Origin: Olleya aquimaris
GTDB lineage: Bacteria; Bacteroidota; Bacteroidia; Flavobacteriales; Flavobacteriaceae
Reading direction: 5' to 3'
DNA: 64,000 nucleotides
NCBI RefSeq assembly: GCF_003259525.1
Contig: NZ_QLLO01000006.1
Location: forward strand, 62,001-126,000
Position 1 is the first letter of the stretch. Each line of letters begins with the position of its first letter. A program made the translations under genes and the position numbers. The notes beneath the pieces were generated by a model. It had not been told where the DNA came from and ran no database searches. It saw only the letters and a program-made list of their open reading frames with translations. Of the stretch, positions 51,101-59,011 are shown in pieces.

Positions 51101-51397
51101 ATGATTTTCTGTAATATTATAAGTCTGCCCTGTAGTTTTATTTTTTACTTCAAATTTAGCACTTTCAGAAAATCCAACTACTAATAAATCTACATAGAAG
51201 TTAGTTGGTAAATCTCCAAAATAGTAAGCCTGATCGTTGCTAATAGTGACTATTTCAGAACCATTAGAAAACTGGAATCCAGAAATATTTCCGCAATTGG
51301 TATCATCAAAAGCATTAGCTTGAAATGAAAAAATTAAAGTCACTACAGTTAGTAGTACTCTAACTTTTATAGTTAGGTTGAGTAATAATTTATACAT
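48137..51397 (-). CDS. Large repetitive T9SS-secreted surface protein
   Basis: A 1086-residue exported protein with a Sec signal at about residues 1-29. It contains about five copies of a repeat of roughly 110 residues (A: 35-145, 150-260, 368-477, 585-690, 695-790) with motif GFQFSNG ... LPTNFYV ... GFSES ... ENHLPYT ... GGNAAW ... GEFEVKAKI, and two copies of another domain of about 97 residues (B: 267-363 and 485-580) with GGMVELTFAYSG ... AIHTSCSQD ... GYVD. After residue 790 the sequence is different. Residues about 1010-1086 are a T9SS type A sorting domain (LKLYPNPVINELNV ... AAGLYILKLE). Probably displayed or secreted; possibly adhesin-like. The gene ends at a bidirectional terminator. 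Confidence 0.9.
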   Translation of the reverse strand: MYKLLLNLTIKVRVLLTVVTLIFSFQANAFDDTNCGNISGFQFSNGSEIVTISNDQAYYFGDLPTNFYVDLLVVGFSESAKFEVKNKTTGQTYNITENHLPYTFPGGNAAWNFGYGEFEVKAKIYKYNSCQGSYCDSETIKFEILSTPPCGSIAGFQFSNGTSTVAIVDNAEYSLDQLPTGFYVDLLVNGFSESASFRLKNLDSGQEYTIGENHLPYTTPGGNAAWSYGTGEFELKAKIFEFNNCQGSYCDSETIKFKIIDVIVPDCDCQGGMVELTFAYSGGGSITTNSGTITDNGDGTYTVSNNGLKLEKNLQIVTSGCYTAAIHTSCSQDVLGVTFTGGVQVVGYVDSEGNSASLTDGCTQAPVCGDVLGFVLTDGVTSIPIVDGDSYDINALPANFYVGVLLSGFPESVRFEVKNEDTGDEFVSIDNDEAFTYPSDGTPWSLGISEFKVKAEIYDMDNAMGDKCDYDYLKFTLYDGSIPDCPCEGGLVELTFAYSGTGTVTTNSGTVVNNGDGTYTATATDDKLEKDFEVYINGATAQIHTSCSQDLLGITFDGLVQVIGYVDTNGNTASINDGCGQISDCGSITGFEFSNFSDPTVALVDGGTYNINDLPTNFNINVLTTGNIESAFNTLTNLDTGEVYTKLENVLPYTFPGATNQVWNLGCGTFSFCSTVYKQNQASGEECDTQCLTFTITNCCGSIDDFVLTDGTESVSLVDGGVYNLMDLPTNPYFESVVSGNTNTIIYTVLNTDTNTTTIITENDFPYTYPANGAAWDLGLGNFQVTARLYTISSGDDCDNSTDKIANVTNTKSIGGVESSVSFSSTGGSTCLSLCEVKTISFTLEDGLQCDDTVFAGTGTLSANVVLVNPAVNSFVTITPNGNAVLPQGYQLGTVLTSGNSLTIQRVSNSTTIQLPAVGGNYKVHMLAYDPLTLDLDNDIIIGVTTASDVLNLINDSLICANLDVNGSPILVILAGSTDRVASSKTNNSTNDMEEPTEFKSEETSLVSDLKLYPNPVINELNVNITLLEGEVFNYSMIDLNGKQVLSGTLSNNSNVIRTKALAAGLYILKLESERRTFTKKILVNK

Positions 51398-51584
51398 AAA
51401 TTTGGTTTTAATATTATTAACATTTACCTAACAAATTTACCTAACAGAAATACCTTACAGAAAAAAAATAGCCTAAATGCAATATTTGTCTTTAAATGGA
51501 TAAAACATACACTTTTAGCGGATTAAAGGTAAAAAACAGTTGTTTTTTTATAGTTAAAAGACCTTTTTTAAGGATTTAATAAAA

Positions 51585-52169
51585 CTAAAACAGAAGTTTA
51601 ATATTAGAATAAGAATTTTCTAATGCTTGGTTTACTTCTTTAGCATTTAACCATTTTACTTCAGTGATTCCTTCGTTTAATTGAGGGTAAAACTTACCAG
51701 AAAACGACGAATACATCTCATACCAATAGGTGATTTTTAGTTTTGCCTTTCCGTTTCGCTTAAAAATATGATAGGTATTAGGTAATGGTTTAATAATCTT
51801 TAGCTTACCAATTCCGGTTTCTTCTTTAACTTCTCTAATTGCTGTTTCTTCAATAGACTCTTTACCTTCTGTTTTTCCTTTAGGTAAGTCCCATTTATCA
51901 TTTCTATAGATAAATAAAATTTCATCTTTATCATTAAAGACTTTTCCACCACCAGCAATTACATTGGGTAATTTCTTTTTAAAGGATTTAAGTAATTTAT
52001 CTTCTTTGGGACCTATTAATCTTATAGAATTGATTGATTTTTTTGATAATGTTTTAATAATTAACTCAATATCAGCATCCTTAAGTAAGAAGTTTTTAAA
52101 GTCGGTTTCCTTTTCTACTTTTGTAGTTAAGTATATAGGTTTGTCATTAACAAAAATGGGCTGCATCAA
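51585..52169 (-). CDS. NUDIX hydrolase
   Basis: A 194-residue hydrolase with a clear Nudix box at about residues 99-121 (GKTEGKESIEETAIREVKEETG). The N-terminal 65 residues are an extra helical segment beyond the Nudix fold, and the C-terminus has LNEGITEVKWLN. It may act on a nucleotide sugar or dinucleotide polyphosphate; the substrate is not indicated. The second Met at position 2 may be the true start. It is divergent from pyrE. Confidence 0.88.
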   Translation of the reverse strand: MMQPIFVNDKPIYLTTKVEKETDFKNFLLKDADIELIIKTLSKKSINSIRLIGPKEDKLLKSFKKKLPNVIAGGGKVFNDKDEILFIYRNDKWDLPKGKTEGKESIEETAIREVKEETGIGKLKIIKPLPNTYHIFKRNGKAKLKITYWYEMYSSFSGKFYPQLNEGITEVKWLNAKEVNQALENSYSNIKLLF

Positions 52170-52276
52170 ATTTTTCTGTGCTTTTTTATTTTAGGTAAAA
52201 ATATTAAAATTAATCAGATAGTTGTAATCTCTTTTTTTATTTTGAAATTTAATTTAAGACAAATTAAATTTATCTG

Positions 52277-52284
52277 TATTTTTG
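52277..52284 (+). promoter_or_regulatory. Candidate -7 promoter element for pyrE
   Basis: TATTTTTG fits TAnnTTTG and ends only 4 bases before the pyrE ATG at 52289, so transcription would begin at or near the start codon, giving a leaderless or near-leaderless mRNA. Confidence 0.65.
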
Positions 52285-52288
52285 CCAC

Positions 52289-52933
52289 ATGATTATTAAC
52301 GACCAAACCGCAAGGCAAACCGCCAAAGTTTTATTACAGATTAATGCTATTAAACTTCAACCTAATGATCCGTTTACTTGGGCTTCTGGTTGGAAATCTC
52401 CAATTTATTGTGATAATCGCATTGTACTATCCTACCCTACTGTAAGAAATTACATTAGAGAGGAAATTAGCAAGTTTATTGAAGAACATTACGGAAAACC
52501 AGATGTTATTGCAGGTGTTGCTACAGGTGCAATAGGTATTGGTATGTTAGTAGCAGAGTATTTAGGACTACCATTTATATATGTTAGACCTGAAGCTAAA
52601 GGACATGGTAGAAAAAACCAAATTGAAGGACATATCGAAAGTGGACAAAACGTTGTTGTAGTTGAAGATTTAATTAGTACTGGAAAAAGCAGTCTTAATG
52701 CTGTAAAAGCTCTAAGAGAAGCTAATGTCAATGTAAAAGGTATGATTGCCATTTTTTCTTATGGTTTTGATGTAGCAAACTCTAATTTTGAAAACGAAAA
52801 TGTGACATTACACACTTTAAGTAATTACAAAAACTTGTTGCTTGAAGCAGCCTCTAGCAAATACATTACAGATAATCAAATAGACACATTAAGTCAATGG
52901 AACGCCAACCCAAGTGTTTGGAACGCTAATTGA
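52289..52933 (+). CDS. pyrE: Orotate phosphoribosyltransferase
   Basis: A 214-residue enzyme of pyrimidine synthesis joining orotate and PRPP. The PRPP-binding motif is VVVVEDLISTGKS at about residues 117-129, with IAGVATGAIGIGMLVAE upstream and FIYVRPEAKGHGRKNQIEG the flexible loop. The C-terminal tail is short. A -7 element ends 4 bases before the ATG, so the mRNA is probably leaderless. Confidence 0.96.
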   Translation: MIINDQTARQTAKVLLQINAIKLQPNDPFTWASGWKSPIYCDNRIVLSYPTVRNYIREEISKFIEEHYGKPDVIAGVATGAIGIGMLVAEYLGLPFIYVRPEAKGHGRKNQIEGHIESGQNVVVVEDLISTGKSSLNAVKALREANVNVKGMIAIFSYGFDVANSNFENENVTLHTLSNYKNLLLEAASSKYITDNQIDTLSQWNANPSVWNAN

Positions 52934-52996
52934 TACTACATTTTATGTTGTTATTTTCTAACAACAAAAATTAAATAAAAAACACACCACACAATT

Positions 52997-53404
52997 ATGA
53001 AATTAGAAAGCCCTAAAGTTACTTTAGATAAATCAACAGAAGATACGTTTAACTTTTTAAGCGACATCAAAAACTTTAAAAGCCTAATGCCAGAAAACAT
53101 TAGCAAATTTGAAGTTTTAGGAGAAGATAAGTTTTTGTTTGCCTTAAAAGGAATGCCAGAAATTATTTTAAAAAAGAAAGAAAGCACGCCAAACAGTCAA
53201 ATAGTATTAGGTGCAGCTGGAGGAAAAATAGATTTTTCTTTAACTGCTAATATTACTGAAGTAGACACTAACAAAAGTGAAGTACAACTTGTTTTTGAGG
53301 GCGAATTTAACGCCATGATGGCAATGATGATTAAAGGACCTATCAATAAATTTATTGAAACTTTAGCCACTAATATGCCTCAAGCTATTAATACAGTAGC
53401 GTAA
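52997..53404 (+). CDS. SRPBCC / CoxG-like small protein
   Basis: A 135-residue protein of the START-like SRPBCC fold (LESPKVTLDKSTEDTFNFLSDIKNF, then alternating strands, ending in a long helix IKGPINKFIETLATNMPQAINTV). Role unknown; such proteins bind lipids or small hydrophobic molecules. It follows pyrE by 63 bases on the same strand. Its last 17 bases overlap the convergent birA gene. Confidence 0.8.
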   Translation: MKLESPKVTLDKSTEDTFNFLSDIKNFKSLMPENISKFEVLGEDKFLFALKGMPEIILKKKESTPNSQIVLGAAGGKIDFSLTANITEVDTNKSEVQLVFEGEFNAMMAMMIKGPINKFIETLATNMPQAINTVA

Positions 53405-54113
53405 TAGTTTTTAAATCGAAAGTTTTTAACACTTGATCTTCTATTAAAACTTCAAGTAATCCTTCGTTAGAAACGCCTTTTATAATACCAGAAAATAAGC
53501 CTTCAGCAGATTTAAATGTTGAAGGTTTTTCTTTTCTAAATAAATAAGATTCGTAAGAAGCTTTTAATAAAGAGTTATCCTTATTAAAATTCTTAAATTC
53601 AATTTGTAACTGCTTTAAAACAAGGTGTAACACTTCGTCTAAATGGTAAGAAACACCAGTTATTTTTTTTAAAGAACTTGCTTTAGGAAAATGCTCAAAC
53701 TGCAATTGATTAACATTTAGGCCAATACCAATAATAGAAGACTCTATGTGGTTTTGTTTTATGACATTTTCTATTAAAACTCCGCAAATTTTCTGGTTAT
53801 CTGACAAAATGTCGTTTGGCCATTTCACGCTCAATTTAGGAATATTAAGGGTTTCTAAAGCTTTAATTATTGCTAAAGACACAGCCATACTAATATTAAA
53901 TTGCTGCTCTAATAACAAACCGTCAAACCGTTTATAAACACTAAAGGTTAGGTTTTTAAAGGGTTGAGATTGCCAAGACGTACCCATTTGACCTCGTCCT
54001 TGGGTTTGGTCATCTGTTACAATAGTGGTAAAATCTTCAACAGGACTATCCAAACTTAGATTACGAAGAAACCGATTTGTAGAATCGGTGGCATTAAGTT
54101 TGATTATACGCAT
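53388..54113 (-). CDS. birA: Biotin-[acetyl-CoA-carboxylase] ligase, short form
   Basis: A 241-residue ligase that attaches biotin to carboxyl carrier protein. The ATP/biotin-binding segment GRGQMGTSW is at residues 39-47, KWPND at 97-101, and CGVLIEN near 110-116. It lacks the N-terminal DNA-binding helix-turn-helix of E. coli BirA, so it does not repress biotin genes. It starts 95 bases before the divergent rsfS gene. Confidence 0.93.
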   Translation of the reverse strand: MRIIKLNATDSTNRFLRNLSLDSPVEDFTTIVTDDQTQGRGQMGTSWQSQPFKNLTFSVYKRFDGLLLEQQFNISMAVSLAIIKALETLNIPKLSVKWPNDILSDNQKICGVLIENVIKQNHIESSIIGIGLNVNQLQFEHFPKASSLKKITGVSYHLDEVLHLVLKQLQIEFKNFNKDNSLLKASYESYLFRKEKPSTFKSAEGLFSGIIKGVSNEGLLEVLIEDQVLKTFDLKTITLLY

Positions 54114-54180
54114 ATTAAATAATTATCTTCGTATTATAAAATCTTATGATTTTTTTAGAGTATAAAGAACTTAAAAATAA

Positions 54181-54188
54181 TAACTTTG
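54181..54188 (+). promoter_or_regulatory. Candidate -7 promoter element for rsfS-ftsH
   Basis: TAACTTTG matches TAnnTTTG, 20 bases before the rsfS ATG at 54209. No matching TTG was seen at -33. Confidence 0.6.
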
Positions 54189-54208
54189 CACAAATATAAA
54201 TCTTATTA

Positions 54209-54580
54209 ATGGCGAAAAAACAATCAAACGCAGATGCCCTTATAGCAACAATAATTGAGGGTATTGAAGATGTAAAAGGAAAAGACATAAATATTCTTGA
54301 TTTAAGAGAGATTGAAAACACAGTTTGTGACTACTTTGTGATTTGTGAAGGAACTTCCAACACACAAGTTAACGCCATTGTCAATTCTATACAGAAAAAA
54401 GTTAGTAAATCACTAAAGGATAAACCTTGGCATATAGAAGGAGAAGACAATGCAGAATGGGTTTTAATGGACTATGTTAATGTAGTAGTACACGTATTTC
54501 AAAAACACATTAGAGAATATTACGATATTGAAAGTCTTTGGGGAGATGCTAAAGTCACACTTATCGAAACCAATTATTAA
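54209..54580 (+). CDS. rsfS: Ribosome silencing factor RsfS
   Basis: A 123-residue protein of the RsfS/YbeB/iojap family. The conserved blocks are IEGIEDVKGKDINILDLREI, DYFVICEGTSNTQVNAI and KPWHIEGEDNAEWVLMDYVNVVVHVF, ending YYDIESLWGDA. It binds ribosomal protein L14 and blocks subunit joining when nutrients are scarce. It precedes ftsH by 9 bases, a usual order in this group. Confidence 0.95.
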   Translation: MAKKQSNADALIATIIEGIEDVKGKDINILDLREIENTVCDYFVICEGTSNTQVNAIVNSIQKKVSKSLKDKPWHIEGEDNAEWVLMDYVNVVVHVFQKHIREYYDIESLWGDAKVTLIETNY

Positions 54581-54589
54581 ACACATTAC

Positions 54590-56554
54590 ATGGCAGATAA
54601 AAATAAAAATACAGTACCAAAAAAACCAAAATTTAATCCTTATTGGATTTATGGAGGAATAATTATATTCTTTATTGCGCTTCAGATTTTTGGAAGTGGT
54701 TCTGGAAGTGCAGATAAAACCTCTCCTTCTCAATTTTTTGAATACTTAAGAGATGGTGATGTAGAAAAAGTTGATATTGTAAATGAAATTACAGCAAAAG
54801 TATACCTAACTAAGGAAGCTCAAGAGAAAGAGATTCATAAAAACTCTAAGCCTACATCTATTTTTCCATCAACAACTAGGTTACCTAACTATTCTTTTCA
54901 GTTTGGAGATTTAGCATTATTTCAAGAATCAATTAACGAAATAAATAAAGAATTAGGAAAAGATAAAGCAGTACAAGTCACATTTAGTATAGAAAGTAAC
55001 CCTTGGGGAGAATTATTATTTAGTTTACTACCCTTTGTATTGCTTATTGGTGTATGGATTTTTATTATGCGTCGTATGTCCTCTGGAGGAGGTGGTGGTG
55101 CTGGCGGACAGATTTTTAATATTGGAAAATCTAAAGCTAAACTGTTTGACGAAAACTCTCAAGTTAAAACCACGTTTAAAGATGTTGCAGGACTTGAAGG
55201 TGCTAAAGAAGAAGTTCAAGAAATTGTAGATTTCTTAAAAAACCCAGAAAAATACACCAATTTAGGTGGTAAAATACCTAAAGGAGCTTTACTTGTTGGA
55301 CCTCCTGGAACAGGAAAAACATTATTAGCTAAAGCAGTTGCTGGAGAAGCAAAAGTGCCTTTCTTCTCTTTATCAGGATCTGATTTTGTCGAAATGTTTG
55401 TTGGTGTTGGAGCTTCTCGTGTTAGAGATTTATTTAAACAGGCTAAAGAAAAATCACCAGCTATAATTTTTATTGACGAGATTGATGCTATTGGACGTGC
55501 AAGAGGTAAAAATGCTATGTCTGGAAGTAACGACGAGCGTGAAAACACGTTAAACCAACTGTTAACAGAAATGGATGGTTTTGGTACAAATACCAACGTG
55601 ATTGTACTTGCTGCAACTAACAGAGCAGATATTTTAGATAAAGCTTTAATGCGTGCAGGACGTTTTGACAGACAAATACATGTTGATTTACCAAACTTAA
55701 CAGAGCGTAGAGAAATATTTGAAGTACACCTTAAACCATTAAAAAAGGCTAAGGGATTAGATGTGGACTTTTTATCTAAACAAACACCTGGTTTCTCTGG
55801 TGCAGATATTGCCAACCTTTGTAACGAGGCTGCTTTAATTGCTGCAAGAAAAAATAAAAAAGAAGTTGAAAAACAAGATTTTTTAGATGCAGTAGACAGA
55901 ATTGTTGGTGGTTTAGAAAAAAGAAGTACCATTTTCTCTGAAGAAGAAAAAAATCTAATTGCTTATCACGAGGCTGGTCACGCAACTACAAGTTGGTTTT
56001 TAGAGCATGCAGATCCTTTTGTAAAAGTAACCATTGTTCCAAGAGGTCGTAGTCTTGGTGCTGCATGGTATTTACCTGAAGAAGCGCATACTACCAGAAC
56101 AGAAAAATACCTAGACGAAATTTGTATGACTATGGGTGGACGTGCTGCAGAGAAATTAATGTTTGACAAAATTTCTACAGGTGCTATAAGCGATTTACAA
56201 AGTGTTACCAAAAAAGCAAAAGCAATGGTAATGATTTACGGACTAAATGAAAAAGTTGGAAATATTACTTACTATGACCCAACAGGTGATAATGGATTTG
56301 TAAAGCCTTACAGCGAAAAAACAGCAGAATTAATTGATGCTGAAATCAAAAATATTATAGAAACACAATACCAAAGAGCGATATCTATTCTATCAGAAAA
56401 GAAAGACCTTTTAATCGTATTGGCAGAGCGATTAAGAGAAAGAGAAGTCTTATTTAGAGAAGATTTAGAAGAAATATTAGGGAAACGCCCTTTTGACAAC
56501 ATAGAGAAGCCATCTGAAAAGCTTCAAGACGTTAAAGAAGAAGAGGAAGAATAA
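54590..56554 (+). CDS. ftsH: ATP-dependent zinc metalloprotease FtsH
   Basis: A 654-residue membrane protease. Two membrane helices (about residues 19-34 and 144-158) flank a small periplasmic domain, then come the AAA+ ATPase with Walker A GPPGTGKT at 237-244, Walker B FIDEID and SRH TNRADILDKALMRAGRFD, and the zinc site HEAGH at 460-464. A Gly-rich linker (SSGGGGGAGG) joins helix two to the ATPase. It degrades membrane and regulatory proteins. A terminator follows at 56581-56616. Confidence 0.97.
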   Translation: MADKNKNTVPKKPKFNPYWIYGGIIIFFIALQIFGSGSGSADKTSPSQFFEYLRDGDVEKVDIVNEITAKVYLTKEAQEKEIHKNSKPTSIFPSTTRLPNYSFQFGDLALFQESINEINKELGKDKAVQVTFSIESNPWGELLFSLLPFVLLIGVWIFIMRRMSSGGGGGAGGQIFNIGKSKAKLFDENSQVKTTFKDVAGLEGAKEEVQEIVDFLKNPEKYTNLGGKIPKGALLVGPPGTGKTLLAKAVAGEAKVPFFSLSGSDFVEMFVGVGASRVRDLFKQAKEKSPAIIFIDEIDAIGRARGKNAMSGSNDERENTLNQLLTEMDGFGTNTNVIVLAATNRADILDKALMRAGRFDRQIHVDLPNLTERREIFEVHLKPLKKAKGLDVDFLSKQTPGFSGADIANLCNEAALIAARKNKKEVEKQDFLDAVDRIVGGLEKRSTIFSEEEKNLIAYHEAGHATTSWFLEHADPFVKVTIVPRGRSLGAAWYLPEEAHTTRTEKYLDEICMTMGGRAAEKLMFDKISTGAISDLQSVTKKAKAMVMIYGLNEKVGNITYYDPTGDNGFVKPYSEKTAELIDAEIKNIIETQYQRAISILSEKKDLLIVLAERLREREVLFREDLEEILGKRPFDNIEKPSEKLQDVKEEEEE

Positions 56555-56580
56555 AACAAAACTCTTACTAATAAGCATAA

Positions 56581-56620
56581 AAATCTTAGATTATCTCGTT
56601 TGATAGTCTAAGATTTTTTA
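56581..56620 (+). terminator. Intrinsic terminator after ftsH
   Basis: A long stem: AAATCTTAGA (56581-56590) pairs with TCTAAGATTT (56607-56616), with an inner ATC/GAT pairing, followed by a T run. It lies 27 bases past the ftsH stop. Confidence 0.9.
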
Positions 56621-56665
56621 TATTTGGTAATCCCATAATAGAAATGTGATTATAGCTACGTTTAA

Positions 56666-57274
56666 ATGAGCCTTTTTAGAAAATTATTTAGTTCTAAATC
56701 TCAAAAAGAAAAACAGGAATTAAAGTCCGAAGAGAGAGGAAAATACATGCCTCAAAAAGAACTACCAATTGATGAGAGTTTTACAATAAACTTTAAAAAA
56801 AATGGTGGTAAGTTTTTGTATTGTGACTCGTTAGACGAAATTTATGACAACCTCAACAACATCATTCTTGAAAACAATTGGGAAGACCACTCGGTGTATT
56901 TTTACGATGACAATTTAAAAGATAAGTTTAAAAGCTCTCAATTAAAGGTTAGTAATAAGTTATCTGAATGTACATACTTTATTACCACTTGCGAAAACTT
57001 AATAGCTAACGACGGATCTTTGTTAGTCTGCTCTAATCAATTAGCAGAAAAAAAACTTAATGAATTCCCTAATAACGTTATAGTATTTGCTACTACAAGT
57101 CAAATAGTTTCTAACATAGGCGAAGGGCTTAGAGAAATTAAAAACAAAAACGCCAAAAATATCCCAACAAATATAACGACCATAAAACATTTTAAATTAC
57201 AAGAGGAAAAAGACTTTTTATCTTACGGAAGCAGTTCAAAAAACTTATATTTGTTGCTTTTAGAAGACCTTTAG
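56666..57274 (+). CDS. LUD domain protein (LutC-like)
   Basis: A 202-residue protein of the LUD (LutB/LutC) family. The core segment TYFITTCENLIANDGSLLVCSNQLAEKKL near residues 103-131 and VIVFATTSQIVSNIGEGLREI match. In other bacteria LUD proteins belong to a lactate utilisation complex with iron-sulfur partners, but no LutA or LutB is near. Here it begins a lipid operon, 4 bases before cdsA, and its role is unclear. Confidence 0.82.
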   Translation: MSLFRKLFSSKSQKEKQELKSEERGKYMPQKELPIDESFTINFKKNGGKFLYCDSLDEIYDNLNNIILENNWEDHSVYFYDDNLKDKFKSSQLKVSNKLSECTYFITTCENLIANDGSLLVCSNQLAEKKLNEFPNNVIVFATTSQIVSNIGEGLREIKNKNAKNIPTNITTIKHFKLQEEKDFLSYGSSSKNLYLLLLEDL

Positions 57275-57278
57275 TTTT

Positions 57279-58100
57279 ATGAGTGAAACGCTAACCAGAG
57301 CACTTTCAGGATTTTTATACATAAGCTTGCTTATAGCATCACTGCTTAATCAACATGCATTTATCGTGTTGTTTTTTGTGTTTGGTTTTATTTGTTTAAT
57401 AGAATTTTGCAAGCTTATTCAGCTAAAAAGCATATTTCCCTACATAATATTTACCGTTCTGTATTTAATTTTTGGCTATTGGTTATTTGTTATGAAATCT
57501 GAAAAGGGACTTAATGAAGCTACACAAATCCTACAAGTCATAACAATATTTGTACAACTCATTTTAATTAAGGATTTGTTTTCAGAAAAAACAATACCAT
57601 TATTTAGCTCTAAACGGTTTATAATAACCACCTTTTACTTATCTAGTGGATTTGTGTTTTTAGTGTTAATTGCTAATCATAATGGGTCATTTACTCCAGA
57701 ATATATATTGGGTTCATTTGTATTGGTTTGGATAAACGACACCTTTGCTTACCTAGTGGGTAAAAATTTTGGAAAGCAAAAATTATTTCCAAGAATCTCA
57801 CCTAAAAAAACAGTAGAAGGATTTTTAGGCGGTTTATTTTTTGCTACAATTGCCAGTTATTTTATTTATATCTTTACTAACACATTAACCTTTACCAATT
57901 GGCTTATACTAAGCATTATAGTAAGTGTTTTTGGAACTCTTGGCGACTTAATAGAATCTAAGTTTAAGCGACAAGCACAAGTTAAAGATAGTGGTGTAAT
58001 TATGCCTGGTCATGGTGGTTTACTAGACCGATTTGACAGTATGATATTTGCAGCACCTTTTATTTATTTGTTTTTAAGATTTTTAAAATATGTTTCATAA
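57279..58100 (+). CDS. cdsA: Phosphatidate cytidylyltransferase (CDP-diglyceride synthase)
   Basis: A 273-residue membrane enzyme that makes CDP-diacylglycerol. About eight hydrophobic segments. The signature is KFKRQAQVKDSGVIMPGHGG followed by LLDRFDSM near the C-terminus (the family's S-x-F-K-R ... KD-x5-PGHGG-x2-DR-x-D). Its last 11 bases overlap the start of psd, so lipid synthesis steps are translationally coupled. Confidence 0.96.
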   Translation: MSETLTRALSGFLYISLLIASLLNQHAFIVLFFVFGFICLIEFCKLIQLKSIFPYIIFTVLYLIFGYWLFVMKSEKGLNEATQILQVITIFVQLILIKDLFSEKTIPLFSSKRFIITTFYLSSGFVFLVLIANHNGSFTPEYILGSFVLVWINDTFAYLVGKNFGKQKLFPRISPKKTVEGFLGGLFFATIASYFIYIFTNTLTFTNWLILSIIVSVFGTLGDLIESKFKRQAQVKDSGVIMPGHGGLLDRFDSMIFAAPFIYLFLRFLKYVS

Positions 58101-58740
58101 AGAAGGCTTTAAGATTATTTCAGTAACCTTTTTAGCGGTTGCTATTTTAGCAGTAGTAATAGATAAGTTTGTAGCACTACAATGGTTACAATACCTATTA
58201 TATTTTACTCTTTTTGTTTTTTTATTTCTTATTCTTCAATTTTTTAGAAATCCAAAACGACTAACCCTTTTAAATGACAATACTGTTGTATCTCCTGTAG
58301 ATGGTAAAGTAGTTGTTATAGAAGAGGTATTCGAGCCTGAATATTTTAAAGACAAACGCCTACAAGTTAGTGTGTTTATGTCGCCTATAAATGTGCATGT
58401 AACACGATACCCAATTGGTGGTCAAGTAGCGTATAGTAAGTATCATCCAGGAAAATATTTAGTGGCTTGGCACCCTAAAGCAAGTACCGATAACGAGCGT
58501 ACTACAGTGGTTGTAGACAACCCAATATATGGTAAAGTATTATACAGACAAATTGCAGGTGCTTTAGCTAAACGTATTGTTAATTATGCAAAAGAAGGTG
58601 ATACCGCTACACAAGGTCAAGACTCAGGATTTATTAAATTTGGGTCAAGAGTAGATTTATTTTTACCTTTAGACACTAATATTAAGGTCAGTTTAAATCA
58701 AAAAGTAAAAGGAGGCGAGAGTATTATTGCCGAAATTTAA
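58090..58740 (+). CDS. psd: Phosphatidylserine decarboxylase, short (PSD-II-like) form
   Basis: A 216-residue enzyme that makes phosphatidylethanolamine. The two N-terminal membrane segments (about 8-25 and 33-51) anchor it, and the pro-enzyme cleavage site is the Gly185-Ser186 pair in FIKFGSRVDLF, where Ser becomes the pyruvoyl group. It overlaps cdsA by 11 bases. Phosphatidylserine synthase is not in this window. Confidence 0.93.
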   Translation: MFHKEGFKIISVTFLAVAILAVVIDKFVALQWLQYLLYFTLFVFLFLILQFFRNPKRLTLLNDNTVVSPVDGKVVVIEEVFEPEYFKDKRLQVSVFMSPINVHVTRYPIGGQVAYSKYHPGKYLVAWHPKASTDNERTTVVVDNPIYGKVLYRQIAGALAKRIVNYAKEGDTATQGQDSGFIKFGSRVDLFLPLDTNIKVSLNQKVKGGESIIAEI

Positions 58741-58743
58741 AGT

Positions 58744-59010
58744 ATGACTCCAGAAGAATTAGATAAAACTTTTGAAGATGCTGTAGAACGCATAAATGCG
58801 CACACAGAGCCTTTTCCTGCAGATTTCCTACTTCGTTTGTACGCGTATTATAAAAAGGCTACCAATAATTACGAAAGACCTAGTAGCAGAAAACCTATTA
58901 TAAATGCGTTTAAAACTAACGCGCTTTTTCAGATAAAAGACATCACTACAGAAGAGGCTAAAGAGACTTATATAGAGCTAGTTAACAACTATTTTTTGTA
59001 CAGAAAATAG
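58744..59010 (+). CDS. Acyl-CoA-binding protein
   Basis: An 88-residue helical ACBP. The acyl-CoA contact region LLRLYAYYKKATNN (Tyr, Lys at about 30-42) and a late TTEEAKETYIELVNNY are the family pattern. It would carry acyl-CoA for lipid synthesis or turnover. Linked to cdsA and psd by short gaps (3 bases to psd). Confidence 0.92.
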   Translation: MTPEELDKTFEDAVERINAHTEPFPADFLLRLYAYYKKATNNYERPSSRKPIINAFKTNALFQIKDITTEEAKETYIELVNNYFLYRK

Positions 59011-59011
59011 A

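Noticed and set aside
55035-55229. Alternative frames inside ftsH
   Set aside because: Shadow frames of a long, clearly coding gene; no separate evidence of translation.
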